The translations under genes were made by a program, and so were the position numbers. This document shows, piece after piece, positions 16,529 through 25,430 of a stretch of DNA of 35,094 nt. Position 1 is the first letter of the stretch. Every line of letters begins with the position of its first letter. The DNA comes from Candidatus Njordarchaeota archaeon (GTDB lineage Archaea > Thermoproteota > JANJXX01 > Panguiarchaeales > Panguiarchaeaceae): assembly GCA_029855985.1 (NCBI GenBank), contig JAGSHR010000222.1, positions 1 through 35,094 of the forward strand, written 5' to 3'. The notes under the pieces are model-generated. The model had not been told where the DNA came from. It saw only the letters and a program-made list of their open reading frames with translations, and did no database searches.

Positions 16529-17221
16529 CTATAACAATATCTCATATGCCCTTTGTAACTCGGGACCCGTGGTTTTCAAGCCTGCAATAATTCCATTTGA
16601 ATTCACGATATAACACGAGCCGACAAAAGCCGATCCCATATTACCTGTTCCCTTCCCTATCCTTTCTAGCTTTAAAGCGCTTTTTATGAAATTCATCTCC
16701 CCATCACTCATTAGAGGACTGACAAGTGCGCCCTTATTGTTAGCCACAACCATACTTCTAACAACAGGAGAAAAGAACTCATAGTGCTCCAAGTCTACAC
16801 CCAATGTTTGCTCTATTTTTTCCATAACTTTCTTGTTCTTGTTATAGAGATTCGAATGTACGACAGCACCCTTATCATTAGCTAAAATCAGGTTTCCTAG
16901 CGTGTTCTCAAATGTACGAAAACTTACTTTTAATATCTCAACATCATCCAGTTTCTCTCTCAAATTTTCATATTCTTTCTCCCTTATGCTATCTGGCACT
17001 AATAGACCATGAGAATTACCAGTGAATAGGATTCCAACTAATGGGTCTCCACCAATGTTTTGAACTATTAGAGGAACTGATAACGCCTCCTCCATTTCTC
17101 TAAGGTCTTTTTCTCTGAATCCCACACCCATGATAGCATACTTATCCGTTGCTATGCCAAAGGCCCCTATATTGTAGGAACCCCTAAACTCCGTTATTAC
17201 AACCGTTTTTCTTTCGCTCAA
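16529..17221 (-). CDS. eif6: Translation initiation factor 6 (aIF6)
   Basis: Binds the large ribosomal subunit and keeps it apart from the small subunit until initiation. 230 residues, with the repeated pentein-like units of the family: GSYNIGAFGIATDKYAIMG, GILFTGNSHGLLVPDSI, LGNLILANDKGAVVHSNL, VANNKGALVSPLMSDGE and FVGSCYIVNSNGIIAG. Each repeat holds the characteristic N.G/N.KG..V turn. The start is TTG 17221, with GGTG exactly six bases ahead; GTG 17230 overlaps that site. The TATA box at 17257-17264 would give a leader of about 14 bases, enough to hold the site. Divergent from rpiA. In many archaea aIF6 is linked to LX and prefoldin; here those genes lie about 11 kb away. Confidence 0.95.
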   Translation of the reverse strand: MSERKTVVITEFRGSYNIGAFGIATDKYAIMGVGFREKDLREMEEALSVPLIVQNIGGDPLVGILFTGNSHGLLVPDSIREKEYENLREKLDDVEILKVSFRTFENTLGNLILANDKGAVVHSNLYNKNKKVMEKIEQTLGVDLEHYEFFSPVVRSMVVANNKGALVSPLMSDGEMNFIKSALKLERIGKGTGNMGSAFVGSCYIVNSNGIIAGLKTTGPELQRAYEILL

Positions 17222-17256
17222 ACTAATCACCAGAATTTAAATTATTCAAATAATCA

Positions 17257-17264
17257 TTTATAAA
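17257..17264. promoter_or_regulatory. Symmetric TATA box shared by aIF6 and rpiA
   Basis: TTTATAAA is its own reverse complement and lies between the two divergent starts. It is 36 bases from the aIF6 TTG (17221) and 29 from the rpiA ATG (17293). With the usual 26-base spacing it would start transcription near 17235 leftward and 17287 rightward, giving short leaders on both sides. Both leaders would still contain their ribosome-binding sites, or nearly so. Inferred from spacing only. Confidence 0.5.
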
Positions 17265-17292
17265 AAAATGGCTTTCTATGGGGACACAGTCA

Positions 17293-17988
17293 ATGTCTAT
17301 GCAAGAAAATCTGAAGAAGCTCGCAGCTGAAAAAGCTCTAGAGTACGTAGAAGACGGTATGACCATCGGTATTGGAAGCGGTAGCACGGTAGCCCAATTC
17401 ATTAGGTTACTCGCTAGGAAATTGAAAGATGAAAACTTGAATATAAAGGGAGTTCCAACATCGATCGACACTCAATTAATGATGAACCTTTTTGGAATAC
17501 CCGCAGCTAACATTTTCGAAGTTGAGAACATCGATATTGCAGTAGACGGAGCTGATTCAGTACTAATAGATAAAAACTTGTTGATAAAGGGGGGAGGAGG
17601 AGCATTCACCCAAGAAAAAATAATAGATTATTGGGCTGAGAAACTAGTAATAATTGTTGATGAAACAAAAGTTAACAGGCACTATAAGATCCCCCTTGAG
17701 ATTATACCTATGGCGCTTAATGGTGTTAAAAAAGCTCTGAAGAAGTACTTTCCTGAGCACAAGTTCGAGTTGAGACTTTGCAAAGGCAAGGTTGGACCAT
17801 GCATCAGTGATAATGGTAATATAATTGCCGACCTGCACTTACCGAAACTCTTAATCAAAAAAGAGCTAGAGAACCTATTAAACTCGATTCCGGGAATCGT
17901 TGAAAATGGGATATTCACGAAAAAGAGCACAGTTCTTATAGCGAAAAGCAACTTTAAGGTTATGAAAATAGAGTTAGAAGGATTTTAA
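17293..17988 (+). CDS. rpiA: Ribose-5-phosphate isomerase A
   Basis: Interconverts ribose 5-phosphate and ribulose 5-phosphate, supplying ribose for nucleotides. 231 residues. Family motifs: GIGSGSTV (28-32 GSGST, phosphate binding), GVPTSIDT, DIAVDGADSV with the catalytic aspartates at 85-88, and KGGGGAFTQEKI with the catalytic glutamate at 108. The C-terminal strand-rich region ends in STVLIAKSNFKVMKIELEGF. The TATA box at 17257-17264 puts transcription near 17287, so ATG 17293 or 17299 is preferred over ATG 17278. The gene ends nine bases before the convergent aIF5B gene. It supports the same nucleotide supply as guaA and guaB, but is not in their operon. Confidence 0.96.
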   Translation: MSMQENLKKLAAEKALEYVEDGMTIGIGSGSTVAQFIRLLARKLKDENLNIKGVPTSIDTQLMMNLFGIPAANIFEVENIDIAVDGADSVLIDKNLLIKGGGGAFTQEKIIDYWAEKLVIIVDETKVNRHYKIPLEIIPMALNGVKKALKKYFPEHKFELRLCKGKVGPCISDNGNIIADLHLPKLLIKKELENLLNSIPGIVENGIFTKKSTVLIAKSNFKVMKIELEGF

Positions 17989-17996
17989 CTTCGCGC

Positions 17997-19829
17997 TCAC
18001 ATACCCCAAGTAAACCCTTCAACTTTTCTTTTAATTTTCAAGAACTCTTTGAACGCCTCTCTCTCATCTTGTGATAAGAATTGCATGAGTTTCCTATTTA
18101 TCAACCTAGCATCATTTTCTGGAACATCAACATAAAGAATCATACCCTCCCTTAGGTTCCTACCAACCACGCCGCCAGAAATCGAGATCGCTACATCCAT
18201 TCCCCTCGTGGCCTCTTGAACAGATTTACCCTCTGACTGGATCTGTTTAATCGTTCCAACCTTTCTCCCATCCTCTCTTATGAGCGCTACCCCCGGTTTT
18301 ATTCTCCCAGCAAGGACTCTCACACCGATTATAGCAGGCTTACTCTGCCTAAAAACAAAACCGGGGAGAAACTGTATTTTTCCTGGGTAAACTATTGATT
18401 CGAGTAGTTTCCTTTTTTGCTCTTCTTCGTATTCGTATAGGTACTCCTCGAAACTCTCGAACACCTTATAGATAACGTTCTCTCTTATTATTTTGATTTC
18501 ATTTTTATCAAGTATCCCCTTAGCTTCTGGGGAAATATCAACGTTGAACGCGACAACCACGGCGTACTTGGGGTTAAGCTCTTTTACAACAGTGGCATGA
18601 ATGGCGTCTTCTTTATTTACGGGTCCAACGTCAGCTATCGCGACGGGTACATCCATCTCCTTGAATTTTCTGAGAATTGCTTCAATTGAACCAAGCGTGT
18701 CCGCTTTAAGTATAATGCCATTTTTGTCCGTCCTAAAGATAAGCTTACCAATATCCTCTAAGACTAATTTCTTTTTATCTTCAATCTCCCTATTAATTGT
18801 TTCTTCATCCTTACCCTCTGTGCTAACAGCATATAATGGAGAACCCGCAAGAGCCTCATCCAAACCCGGTGCTGAAATTCTAACTCCCGCAGCCGCAGTT
18901 ATTTCATCCACATAATCAAATCGATCCCTTGGATCCCTTATCTCATCTAAGGGTTTAGGAAGCATAAGTGCCCTTATCTTAGTGACAATAACACCACTCT
19001 TTCCTCCAAGGACGATTATATCACCCTTCCTTAGTACACCATCATAGAGTATAACGTCAATAACTGTGCCAACACCAATCATTTTCCTTACTTCTAGAAT
19101 GCTTCCTTTAGCTTCACCCAATGTGAATTTTAATCTCTCCTCCAAGAACCTTTGAGTCAACCCAGTTAACACAAGGAATAAGTCAGGGATTCCTTCTCCA
19201 GTAACAGCGCTTGTGGGGACTATTGCAACTGTTTTACGGTAATCTTGAACCCTGTCATATCTATCAGCTTGGAAACCCTGCTCCGCTAGTGCAATAATTA
19301 TTTGATCTAAATGCGTCTCTAACTCATTTATCGCTGTTGGTGTCTGCTTCTTAAGAGACATTAAGAAAGGTTCGTTCTCATATGACTGCCATGCTGGTAA
19401 TCTGTCAATCTTGTTAGCGGCAACAATGAATGGTGTCTTAGTCGCTTTGAGCAGTTCTATTGATTCATAAGTTTGTGCTTGAAAACCGGATCTAATATCA
19501 ACAACTAAAATCGCGATATCTGCTACTGATGAACCCCTCATTCGTAGGTTTGTAAAAGCTTCGTGACCAGGTGTGTCAATGAATAGTAAGCCAGGGATCT
19601 TAAATTTTGATTTATCAATCTTTATTAATCCAACTTTTTGGAGAGGTTCTATGACTCTAAATATTGATTCCAAGGGAAAGAATGAAGCCCCTATGTGCTG
19701 GGTCATCCCCGAGGCTTCTCTTTGCTGAACAAATGTTCCTCTCACTTTGTCTAAAAGAGTTGTTTTACCGTGATCTACGTGACCCATGACTACCACTATT
19801 GGGCTTCTGAGTTTGTTATTTTCACTCAT
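17997..19829 (-). CDS. infB: Translation initiation factor aIF5B
   Basis: A GTPase of subunit joining, 610 residues, the length usual for the archaeal factor that lacks the eukaryotic N-terminal extension. Domain I: G1 GHVDHGKTT (16-24), switch II DTPGHEAF (85-92), G4 NKID (139-142). The long arm and domains II-IV follow, with PGIQFLPG-like PGKIQFLPGFVFRQS and the C-terminal DEREAFKEFLKIK. No intein is seen. The start is ATG 19829, with GGTG six bases ahead; the GTG-rich codons up to 19841 are part of the leader. Its upstream region (19842-20088) is AT-rich and holds nothing else I can name beyond a possible TATA near 19910. Confidence 0.97.
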   Translation of the reverse strand: MSENNKLRSPIVVVMGHVDHGKTTLLDKVRGTFVQQREASGMTQHIGASFFPLESIFRVIEPLQKVGLIKIDKSKFKIPGLLFIDTPGHEAFTNLRMRGSSVADIAILVVDIRSGFQAQTYESIELLKATKTPFIVAANKIDRLPAWQSYENEPFLMSLKKQTPTAINELETHLDQIIIALAEQGFQADRYDRVQDYRKTVAIVPTSAVTGEGIPDLFLVLTGLTQRFLEERLKFTLGEAKGSILEVRKMIGVGTVIDVILYDGVLRKGDIIVLGGKSGVIVTKIRALMLPKPLDEIRDPRDRFDYVDEITAAAGVRISAPGLDEALAGSPLYAVSTEGKDEETINREIEDKKKLVLEDIGKLIFRTDKNGIILKADTLGSIEAILRKFKEMDVPVAIADVGPVNKEDAIHATVVKELNPKYAVVVAFNVDISPEAKGILDKNEIKIIRENVIYKVFESFEEYLYEYEEEQKRKLLESIVYPGKIQFLPGFVFRQSKPAIIGVRVLAGRIKPGVALIREDGRKVGTIKQIQSEGKSVQEATRGMDVAISISGGVVGRNLREGMILYVDVPENDARLINRKLMQFLSQDEREAFKEFLKIKRKVEGFTWGM

Positions 19830-20088
19830 TTTTTTCACCATCCTTAAGTCCCATGCAAAGAGAATGATAATAGCAAAACTTGGCTTTGGTTTAACATTAT
19901 CAGGAATTAATATTTAAATTTGCAAGATTTAAAGCATAGTCAAATATTTGCAAAGTGGTCAGAGAACCATGATTGGAATAGCAATATGAAATTCACTATA
20001 ATCAAATTTTAATGTTAAACATTCTTATTGGTTAACTGGCTAATTTATTTTTTAATGCTCTTCAAATTGAGATTAGAGGTTTTTTGTT

Positions 20089-20610
20089 ATGAGTCCGCAA
20101 AGCGGTTCAGCCCCCTATTACTGTGAGATGTGCGGCAGACCAGTTTACCGACCAAAATATTACGAAGTAGACGGCGTTGTAATGATACTCTGTGATAAAT
20201 GTGCCAAGTTCGGAAAACCCGTATCAATTAAGAAGATCCAGCAGAGGAAGGAAATCGTTTATAAAGCAAAGAGAAAAGTTGATAAGATTCTAGAGGAACC
20301 CTCATGGGATCTGGTAGAAAACTTTGGAATAAAAATCAGAGATGCTAGAGAAAAGAAAGGTTGGAAGCAGGAAGATCTTGCTAGGAAAATAGGCGAACCT
20401 GTAACATTCATAAGGAAACTGGAAAGTGGAAAAATTAGGCCACCTGATGACGTTATTGAGAAGCTTGAAAAACTCCTCGGTATAAAAATTAGAAAAGAAA
20501 TCGGAGTGGATGAAGAATCTATTGCCGACGAACTTGAGGAACTAAAATCTAGCGGAAAAATAACACTAGGCGACGTTGTTATTATCAAGAAGAAAAAGAA
20601 GAAAAAGTGA
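20089..20610 (+). CDS. Multiprotein bridging factor 1 homologue (aMBF1)
   Basis: Archaeal MBF1, 173 residues. A zinc ribbon at the N-terminus (C12, C15, C35, C38: YYCEMCGRP and LCDKCAKFG) is followed by a linker. A Cro/C1-type helix-turn-helix at ~82-137 reads IRDAREKKGWKQEDLARKIGEPVTFIRKLESG. The C-terminus ends in a run of lysines. In archaea the protein associates with the ribosome and in eukaryotes it bridges TBP and activators. GAGG lies nine bases before the ATG. Four bases after the stop begins the GC-rich hairpin listed separately; Nob1 follows on the same strand. Confidence 0.95.
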   Translation: MSPQSGSAPYYCEMCGRPVYRPKYYEVDGVVMILCDKCAKFGKPVSIKKIQQRKEIVYKAKRKVDKILEEPSWDLVENFGIKIRDAREKKGWKQEDLARKIGEPVTFIRKLESGKIRPPDDVIEKLEKLLGIKIRKEIGVDEESIADELEELKSSGKITLGDVVIIKKKKKKK

Positions 20611-20613
20611 ATG

Positions 20614-20686
20614 TAGGCCCCCCTGGGGGACCCCTTTCATCTAATTATCCAGTGGATATTATCGGGGGCTCCGACCAGGGGGCCTA
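20614..20686. repeat. Strong GC-rich hairpin between aMBF1 and Nob1, possible structured RNA
   Basis: The 13-base arm at 20614-20626 (TAGGCCCCCCTGG) pairs with 20675-20686 (CCAGGGGGCCTA) with one bulged C. Inside, CCCC 20631-20634 faces a G run at 20664-20668, and TATCC/GGATA (20646-20650/20654-20658) closes a three-base loop. The result is a hairpin about 73 bases long, standing out in AT-rich DNA. It begins four bases after the aMBF1 stop and ends just before the Nob1 TATA-like ATGTATAATT. On the minus strand the base of the stem is followed by T then ACA, as in H/ACA guides, with a GA/GA k-turn-like region near the tip. It could also be a 3'-end processing or terminator structure. No tRNA features. 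Strand and role unknown. Confidence 0.6.
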
Positions 20687-20745
20687 ATGTATAATTTGCT
20701 TTTGGTTTCTATTTGACTTTGATGTGTGGGGTATTGGTGGTACTA

Positions 20746-21282
20746 ATGGGCTATTTTCTAGTTATGGATACCTCATCCTTTGTTAGGCTTTTTTCTAATT
20801 TGGAGATCTTGGAGCAGTGGAGAAAAAAATACGGTGAATTTCAGATTGTTTTACCTACTTTGGTAGTGAATGAATTAAAGGATAACGTGTCCAAACTCAT
20901 CTTTGATGGTTTCAATGATCTGATCACAGTGTTTGAGGCCCACAAAAGATACATTAGTAGAGTTGAAAAACTTGCCAGTAAGTTTGGGGGAAAACAAGTA
21001 TTGTCGAAGACGGATATATCTGTATTAGCTGTTGCTCTCGAGTTGAAAGAAAAGTATAATAATGAAGTTGTCATTGTGACTGAGGACTATGACATTCAGA
21101 ACCTTGCAGAGGTCTTATCTATAGGGTACTCCTCCATCCAAGGAAAGAAGATAAAGCGTGTTTTGAGATTTTATAAAAAATGCAAAGCTTGTGGTAGGGT
21201 GTACTCGGGGGACCTCGATGCGTGTCCTGATTGCGGTTCAAGAGAATTTGAGCTGGTTGTGAGAAAACCTAAAAAATCTTAA
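20746..21282 (+). CDS. nob1: Endoribonuclease Nob1 (PIN domain plus zinc ribbon)
   Basis: Matures the 3' end of 16S rRNA in the small subunit precursor. 178 residues. The PIN domain has VMDTSSFVR (D8), LVVNELKD, TDISVLAVALEL and VTEDYDIQNLA supplying the acidic residues of the metal site. The C-terminal zinc ribbon is CKACGRVYSGD...CPDCGS, spaced as in the family. The start is ATG 20746, with GGTG six bases ahead; a TTG at 20713 would add 11 unlikely residues. A TATA-like TGTATAATTTG is at 20689-20699. The gene overlaps the convergent methyltransferase by 14 bases. Length and domain order match archaeal Nob1. Confidence 0.94.
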   Translation: MGYFLVMDTSSFVRLFSNLEILEQWRKKYGEFQIVLPTLVVNELKDNVSKLIFDGFNDLITVFEAHKRYISRVEKLASKFGGKQVLSKTDISVLAVALELKEKYNNEVVIVTEDYDIQNLAEVLSIGYSSIQGKKIKRVLRFYKKCKACGRVYSGDLDACPDCGSREFELVVRKPKKS

Positions 21283-22162
21283 TAGCTATGTATCCTTGGG
21301 CTCTTTTATCAAATCTGGCTCTAAAGCCTGCTCTAAATAGTCTCTCCCCTATGCCTTTTACTGTGCTTTTTCCTCTAAACTTGCTGTGGGGTAATCCTGT
21401 ATAATGGAAAAGTCTTCCCTTCTTTTTTAGCACTCTGTATATTTCCTTATAGAACTCTAGAGAATATAACTCTCCAGCGAGTGAAAAACGTGGAGGATCA
21501 TGTATAACCACATCTAATGACTCTTTGGGTATCGATTTTATTACATCTTGCACGTCGCTATGGTACACAATTATATTAACTAAATCATGTGACCACGGGT
21601 TTAATTCCGCAAGCTTGATTACATTTGGATCCTTTTCCACTGTTATGACTCTTGCCCCTCCCTCTCGTGCTAATATTGCTGTGTAACCCAATCCCATGCA
21701 GGTGTCTAGGGTTAAAGCACCTCTTAGATTTCCTAGTGTTTTTATTTTAGCCCACGTGTCCTTTATGGGATCAGTGTCCTTTATTCTATGCATGTGTATT
21801 CCATCTATCTCAAGGGTAGGGTACATTGTGTTTGGGGGAAGCATTAGTTTGTAGTAGTGTTCGCTTCTTATCTCAATGGGTTCTAATCCGTCTTTCGTGA
21901 TTGTGAAGAGCTTAGTAGCCTTTTTCAATACTTTCTTGAGTTCTTTTTTCTCTAACTCGTAGGATTCCCCGTTAAATTCCACTCTAACAGTATCCTTTAG
22001 ACTTTCTATTTGAGAATCACCATAACGATTGAGAGTTAGGTTTAATGTGTATTTGCCTTCTTTTTTTAGCATAATTTCTGCAGTTTTCGAGTGGATTATT
22101 GGAACTATTTTTGGTTTGAACTCGTAGTTTCTTGCTCTGATCCCCTTGATGATTTCTTCCAT
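21269..22162 (-). CDS. Predicted class I SAM-dependent methyltransferase
   Basis: 297 residues, resembling a conserved archaeal methyltransferase group. The C-terminal half is a Rossmann-type methyltransferase: motif I TLDTCMGLGYTAI (151-163), the acidic end of strand 2 in VITVEKDPN, and HDPPRFS (221-227), a DPPY-like motif that often means methylation of an exocyclic amino group. The N-terminal half is a small beta-rich region (YTLNLTLNRYGDS) that may bind the substrate, perhaps RNA. The ATG at 22162 lies inside the end of the FG-GAP-type gene, with AAGGT before it. The 58-base overlap suggests translational coupling. Substrate not known. Confidence 0.85.
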   Translation of the reverse strand: MEEIIKGIRARNYEFKPKIVPIIHSKTAEIMLKKEGKYTLNLTLNRYGDSQIESLKDTVRVEFNGESYELEKKELKKVLKKATKLFTITKDGLEPIEIRSEHYYKLMLPPNTMYPTLEIDGIHMHRIKDTDPIKDTWAKIKTLGNLRGALTLDTCMGLGYTAILAREGGARVITVEKDPNVIKLAELNPWSHDLVNIIVYHSDVQDVIKSIPKESLDVVIHDPPRFSLAGELYSLEFYKEIYRVLKKKGRLFHYTGLPHSKFRGKSTVKGIGERLFRAGFRARFDKRAQGYIAIKIF

Positions 22163-25100
22163 ATTAAGACCTTCTCGAAGTCTTTGTATTCTAGTATCTT
22201 CTTTAAGGTTTCCTTGTTAATTAAACCTTTTCCGCACAACTCTTTCGCTTTTAGTGTTACCAATTTTAACTTGATCTTGGAGTCGCGTTTGACTTGGTAT
22301 TCCTCGTATTCTTGAGTTAATATTTTATCAAATATGTCGAGAGCGTATAGAGATAGACCCCTATCTATTACTGTGATTATCTCATCTTTCCCATCTAAGT
22401 TGACGTCGCTCAGCAGCATTCTTAATGGTTTAATGTCGGCCTTGATTCTGTAAATGTTATTACACCCATAGAGGTAAAGGAATGGATCAAAAACGAATAA
22501 TTCTCCTTTGTCACTCACTATTAGGGCCTCATTTTTGCCATCCCCGTCAATATCACCTGCATAAATGTTAACCACATTTTCTAGACTTAGTTTTCCCCGT
22601 ATCATTCTCCCAGAGCCCATGTCGATAATTATGAAAGTATCCTTTAGAACACCGAGTATTTGGGATTCTCTATCACTTATAGAGAAGTTGCTTACGACGA
22701 AACTGTCTATTTTTGTGATCTCTTTAAGTAAATGTTTATTATCATAGTAGAGTATACTCCTAAATTCTTTCGAGTATAGGTATACGCCTTTTCTCCCAAC
22801 GCCAATCAATTCTATGGATTTAAAATTGGGGACTAACACAAGTTTTGACAGAATATCTTTTATCTCCTCTTTTCTTAATATCTTTTGCTTTTGGTTTTCT
22901 TGCCTACCCCAGAGGAATAATCCTTCTGTTACTTTTTCAAGCAACTTTAACTTTGGTGAATACCTATAAAGAGTTATTTTTGGAACTACGTTTTGCTCTT
23001 TTACACCCACTAATATATATAGTGACCCCCGTTGCTGGTTCGTGTCAATTATTTTCTCACCATCATTTGTTTTGAATATTAAATCAAATGCGTTTTGTTC
23101 GGAATTGTATAGGTAGACTCGCTTGTTATCCGCTATGTAAAATAACACATTGAATCCACGTTCCTTTAGAGCTTTCAGGGTTCCTCTTCTAGACGGTGTT
23201 TGGATGAATTTGTGCTCTGTTTTGCCAATTATCAGTATACCTTTTTTCTCCCTGTCCCTAATGATTATCTCATCCAAACCATCTTTATCGATATCAACGA
23301 TTATCGGAGCATCAGTTATCTTGTGATAAAATTGTCTCTCCTTTAACTCTCCAGTTAACCCATCAAATATCAGCAGGTAATTACTAGTATACAAGCATAC
23401 ATCCAATTTCGTGGATTCCTCGTATTTGCACGTTTCTAATCCCCTCACCATCTTCGGGTCAAGGTGAAAGTACTCCCAAATCTGCTGATAATCCTTCATT
23501 AAAACAATCAGATTTCCACTTGTTATAATTATTTCATCGACACCGTCAGAATCAATATCCGTAGTGTCAAACCTTGATATTTTTCCCTCCATTATCCTCA
23601 CAAATAAGACCTTGCCGTTTTCCCCATTTAGTATGCTCATTGTGTCTCCACGCGCTAGGAGAACCTCTTGTTTTCCATCACCGTTAACATCACTTACCCT
23701 TATCATTTTCACTCTTCCAGGGTAAACCCATAGAACGGACCCCGTATCTGATTCTAGAACGCTTATTCCCGATTTGTCGTAGTAAGTTATTATTTCTGCT
23801 TTCCCGTCGCCATTTAGTTCCCCAAATAACATATATGAAATGGGGAAATTTCGCTTTTCCCAAACTAGTTCGCCGTTAGAATTGACTGCTAATAACTTGT
23901 CGTCTATTGCAATCACAATGAGAGTGTTCGGATAAAGTATTTCTATGTCCTTCAACTCGTTGCCTCTAAAGATAAGTGTCCATAGCTCCTTAATCCTACC
24001 GTATTCCCCCTTTAAAGCTATTAATCTTTTATTTGGCTCGTCTATGATTAGGTACTCGTCATTTCCATCGTCGTCTATGTCTATTGGGAGTATATCCCCT
24101 ACGCCAAGTAGTTCTTCTACTTCATTTATGATTATGTTTCTATCCATCCAGAGTATCTCTCTATCTCTTAAATCTAGTATCGCAGCACCAACTTCTCCAA
24201 TAACGAGTAATTCAGGGATGCCATCGTTATCAAAATCCTCACTGACAACGTTGTATATGGAGCTTTCAAAGATGTTGTCTATTTTCCAAGATACTCCACT
24301 ATCTGAAACCAAGATTATCTCGTTGAAACCGATAAATGCTACCTCCTCTTTACCGTCACCGTTGTAATCCTTTATTTTACACTCAACAATCGCAGTGTCA
24401 AAAACGTATTTGACACTTTGTCTGGTGGTGGGATAGTAAACGGTTAGCATAGAGGTATAATTATTCTCATCCATGCTGCATATTACAATTTCTTTTTCCC
24501 CGTCTCCATTAATGTCAGCAGTTCCACTAAAAACTTCGTAAGCATCTATTTTGTGTTCATAAATAATTTTACCATTTTTTCCATCAATAACTGTTAGCTG
24601 GTTACCCATGTAGAGGAATAAAGCGGTGCCTTTTTTTAGGGGCTTTTCTTCTATAAATGGCTTCTCCGAAGTCCCTATTGGTAAGCCTAAGCTCCACTTT
24701 GTGACCAAGCTGTCCAAATCAATTATTTCAATTAGAACATGTTCCTTGAAAACATAGCTTAATAATAATTCTGATACCCCATCACCATCGTAGTCATCTA
24801 ACCTATAGTAAAAGTATTGATAACTGGGAGCGATAAAGTTCCATATTAATTTACCGTTCATGTCGTAGATTGTTAATTTGTTTTTCAATGGTATAAGAAT
24901 TGCCTTATTGTTTTTTGTGACTATTGACCTTATCGCAGTTAAGGAAACATTTTGTTTTCCTAGATCAATCTCTGTTAGTACATCCCCCATATTGGATATG
25001 ACGTAAAACACGTAACCGTTATCGGATTTGGATAAAACTAATATCTCGTCCTCTTTATCTAAGTCAATGTCTCTGATTATGGCGTTGACTATGGTTCCCT

Positions 25101-25341
25101 TCATGGGTTCAAAACTCCAAAGTAATTCTCCTTTCAGTGGGTTATAACACTTAACGGAGTACTTTGTGCTAACAATAAATTCGCTGTCGCCATCGCCATT
25201 TATGTCAAAAAATCCCATGATAGTGTGCTCTGGGTCTAATCCCTTTGAGAAGATTGTCCTGAGAACACTCAACTCTATTATTTCACCATCATCCAATAAT
25301 AGTAACCTCCAACCAATTAATTCAATTATAGGCAGTTCCAT
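22105..25341 (-). CDS. Large FG-GAP/VCBS-type beta-propeller repeat protein, no signal peptide
   Basis: 1078 residues. About a dozen copies of a D-x-[DN]-x-D-G-x-x-E calcium-binding-like loop followed by hydrophobic strands lie between residues ~46 and ~965: FDINGDGDSE, DYDGDGVSE, DINGDGEKE, DYNGDGKEE, DFDNDGIPE, DIDDDGNDE, ELNGDGKAE, DVNGDGKQE, DIDSDGVDE, DIDKDGLDE, DIDGDGKNE, DVNLDGKDE. This pattern marks FG-GAP or integrin-like propellers, probably two or more in tandem. The N-terminus (MELPIIELIGWRLLLL) is not a normal signal peptide. The tail is lysine-rich with a possible coiled coil. Most such proteins are extracellular; this one appears cytoplasmic or exported without a standard signal. 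A TTG at 25296 with GGAGG upstream is an alternative start. Overlaps the methyltransferase. Confidence 0.85.
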   Translation of the reverse strand: MELPIIELIGWRLLLLDDGEIIELSVLRTIFSKGLDPEHTIMGFFDINGDGDSEFIVSTKYSVKCYNPLKGELLWSFEPMKGTIVNAIIRDIDLDKEDEILVLSKSDNGYVFYVISNMGDVLTEIDLGKQNVSLTAIRSIVTKNNKAILIPLKNKLTIYDMNGKLIWNFIAPSYQYFYYRLDDYDGDGVSELLLSYVFKEHVLIEIIDLDSLVTKWSLGLPIGTSEKPFIEEKPLKKGTALFLYMGNQLTVIDGKNGKIIYEHKIDAYEVFSGTADINGDGEKEIVICSMDENNYTSMLTVYYPTTRQSVKYVFDTAIVECKIKDYNGDGKEEVAFIGFNEIILVSDSGVSWKIDNIFESSIYNVVSEDFDNDGIPELLVIGEVGAAILDLRDREILWMDRNIIINEVEELLGVGDILPIDIDDDGNDEYLIIDEPNKRLIALKGEYGRIKELWTLIFRGNELKDIEILYPNTLIVIAIDDKLLAVNSNGELVWEKRNFPISYMLFGELNGDGKAEIITYYDKSGISVLESDTGSVLWVYPGRVKMIRVSDVNGDGKQEVLLARGDTMSILNGENGKVLFVRIMEGKISRFDTTDIDSDGVDEIIITSGNLIVLMKDYQQIWEYFHLDPKMVRGLETCKYEESTKLDVCLYTSNYLLIFDGLTGELKERQFYHKITDAPIIVDIDKDGLDEIIIRDREKKGILIIGKTEHKFIQTPSRRGTLKALKERGFNVLFYIADNKRVYLYNSEQNAFDLIFKTNDGEKIIDTNQQRGSLYILVGVKEQNVVPKITLYRYSPKLKLLEKVTEGLFLWGRQENQKQKILRKEEIKDILSKLVLVPNFKSIELIGVGRKGVYLYSKEFRSILYYDNKHLLKEITKIDSFVVSNFSISDRESQILGVLKDTFIIIDMGSGRMIRGKLSLENVVNIYAGDIDGDGKNEALIVSDKGELFVFDPFLYLYGCNNIYRIKADIKPLRMLLSDVNLDGKDEIITVIDRGLSLYALDIFDKILTQEYEEYQVKRDSKIKLKLVTLKAKELCGKGLINKETLKKILEYKDFEKVLIWKKSSRGSEQETTSSNQK

Positions 25342-25430
25342 GTTTTAAAAAATTTTTATAACCCTGATTTTCTATCAATCCTAGCAGTGTAGATTTCAAA
25401 AAGCTATTCGTGATTAACGGGGCATCAATC

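Noticed and set aside
19842..20088. The 247-base gap before aMBF1 as a hidden gene
   Set aside because: It is AT-rich with frequent stops in all frames and shows no structure; probably just promoters.
20614..20686. The GC-rich hairpin as a tRNA gene
   Set aside because: There is no T-loop GGTTCGA block, no D-loop, and the outer stem is too long for an acceptor stem.
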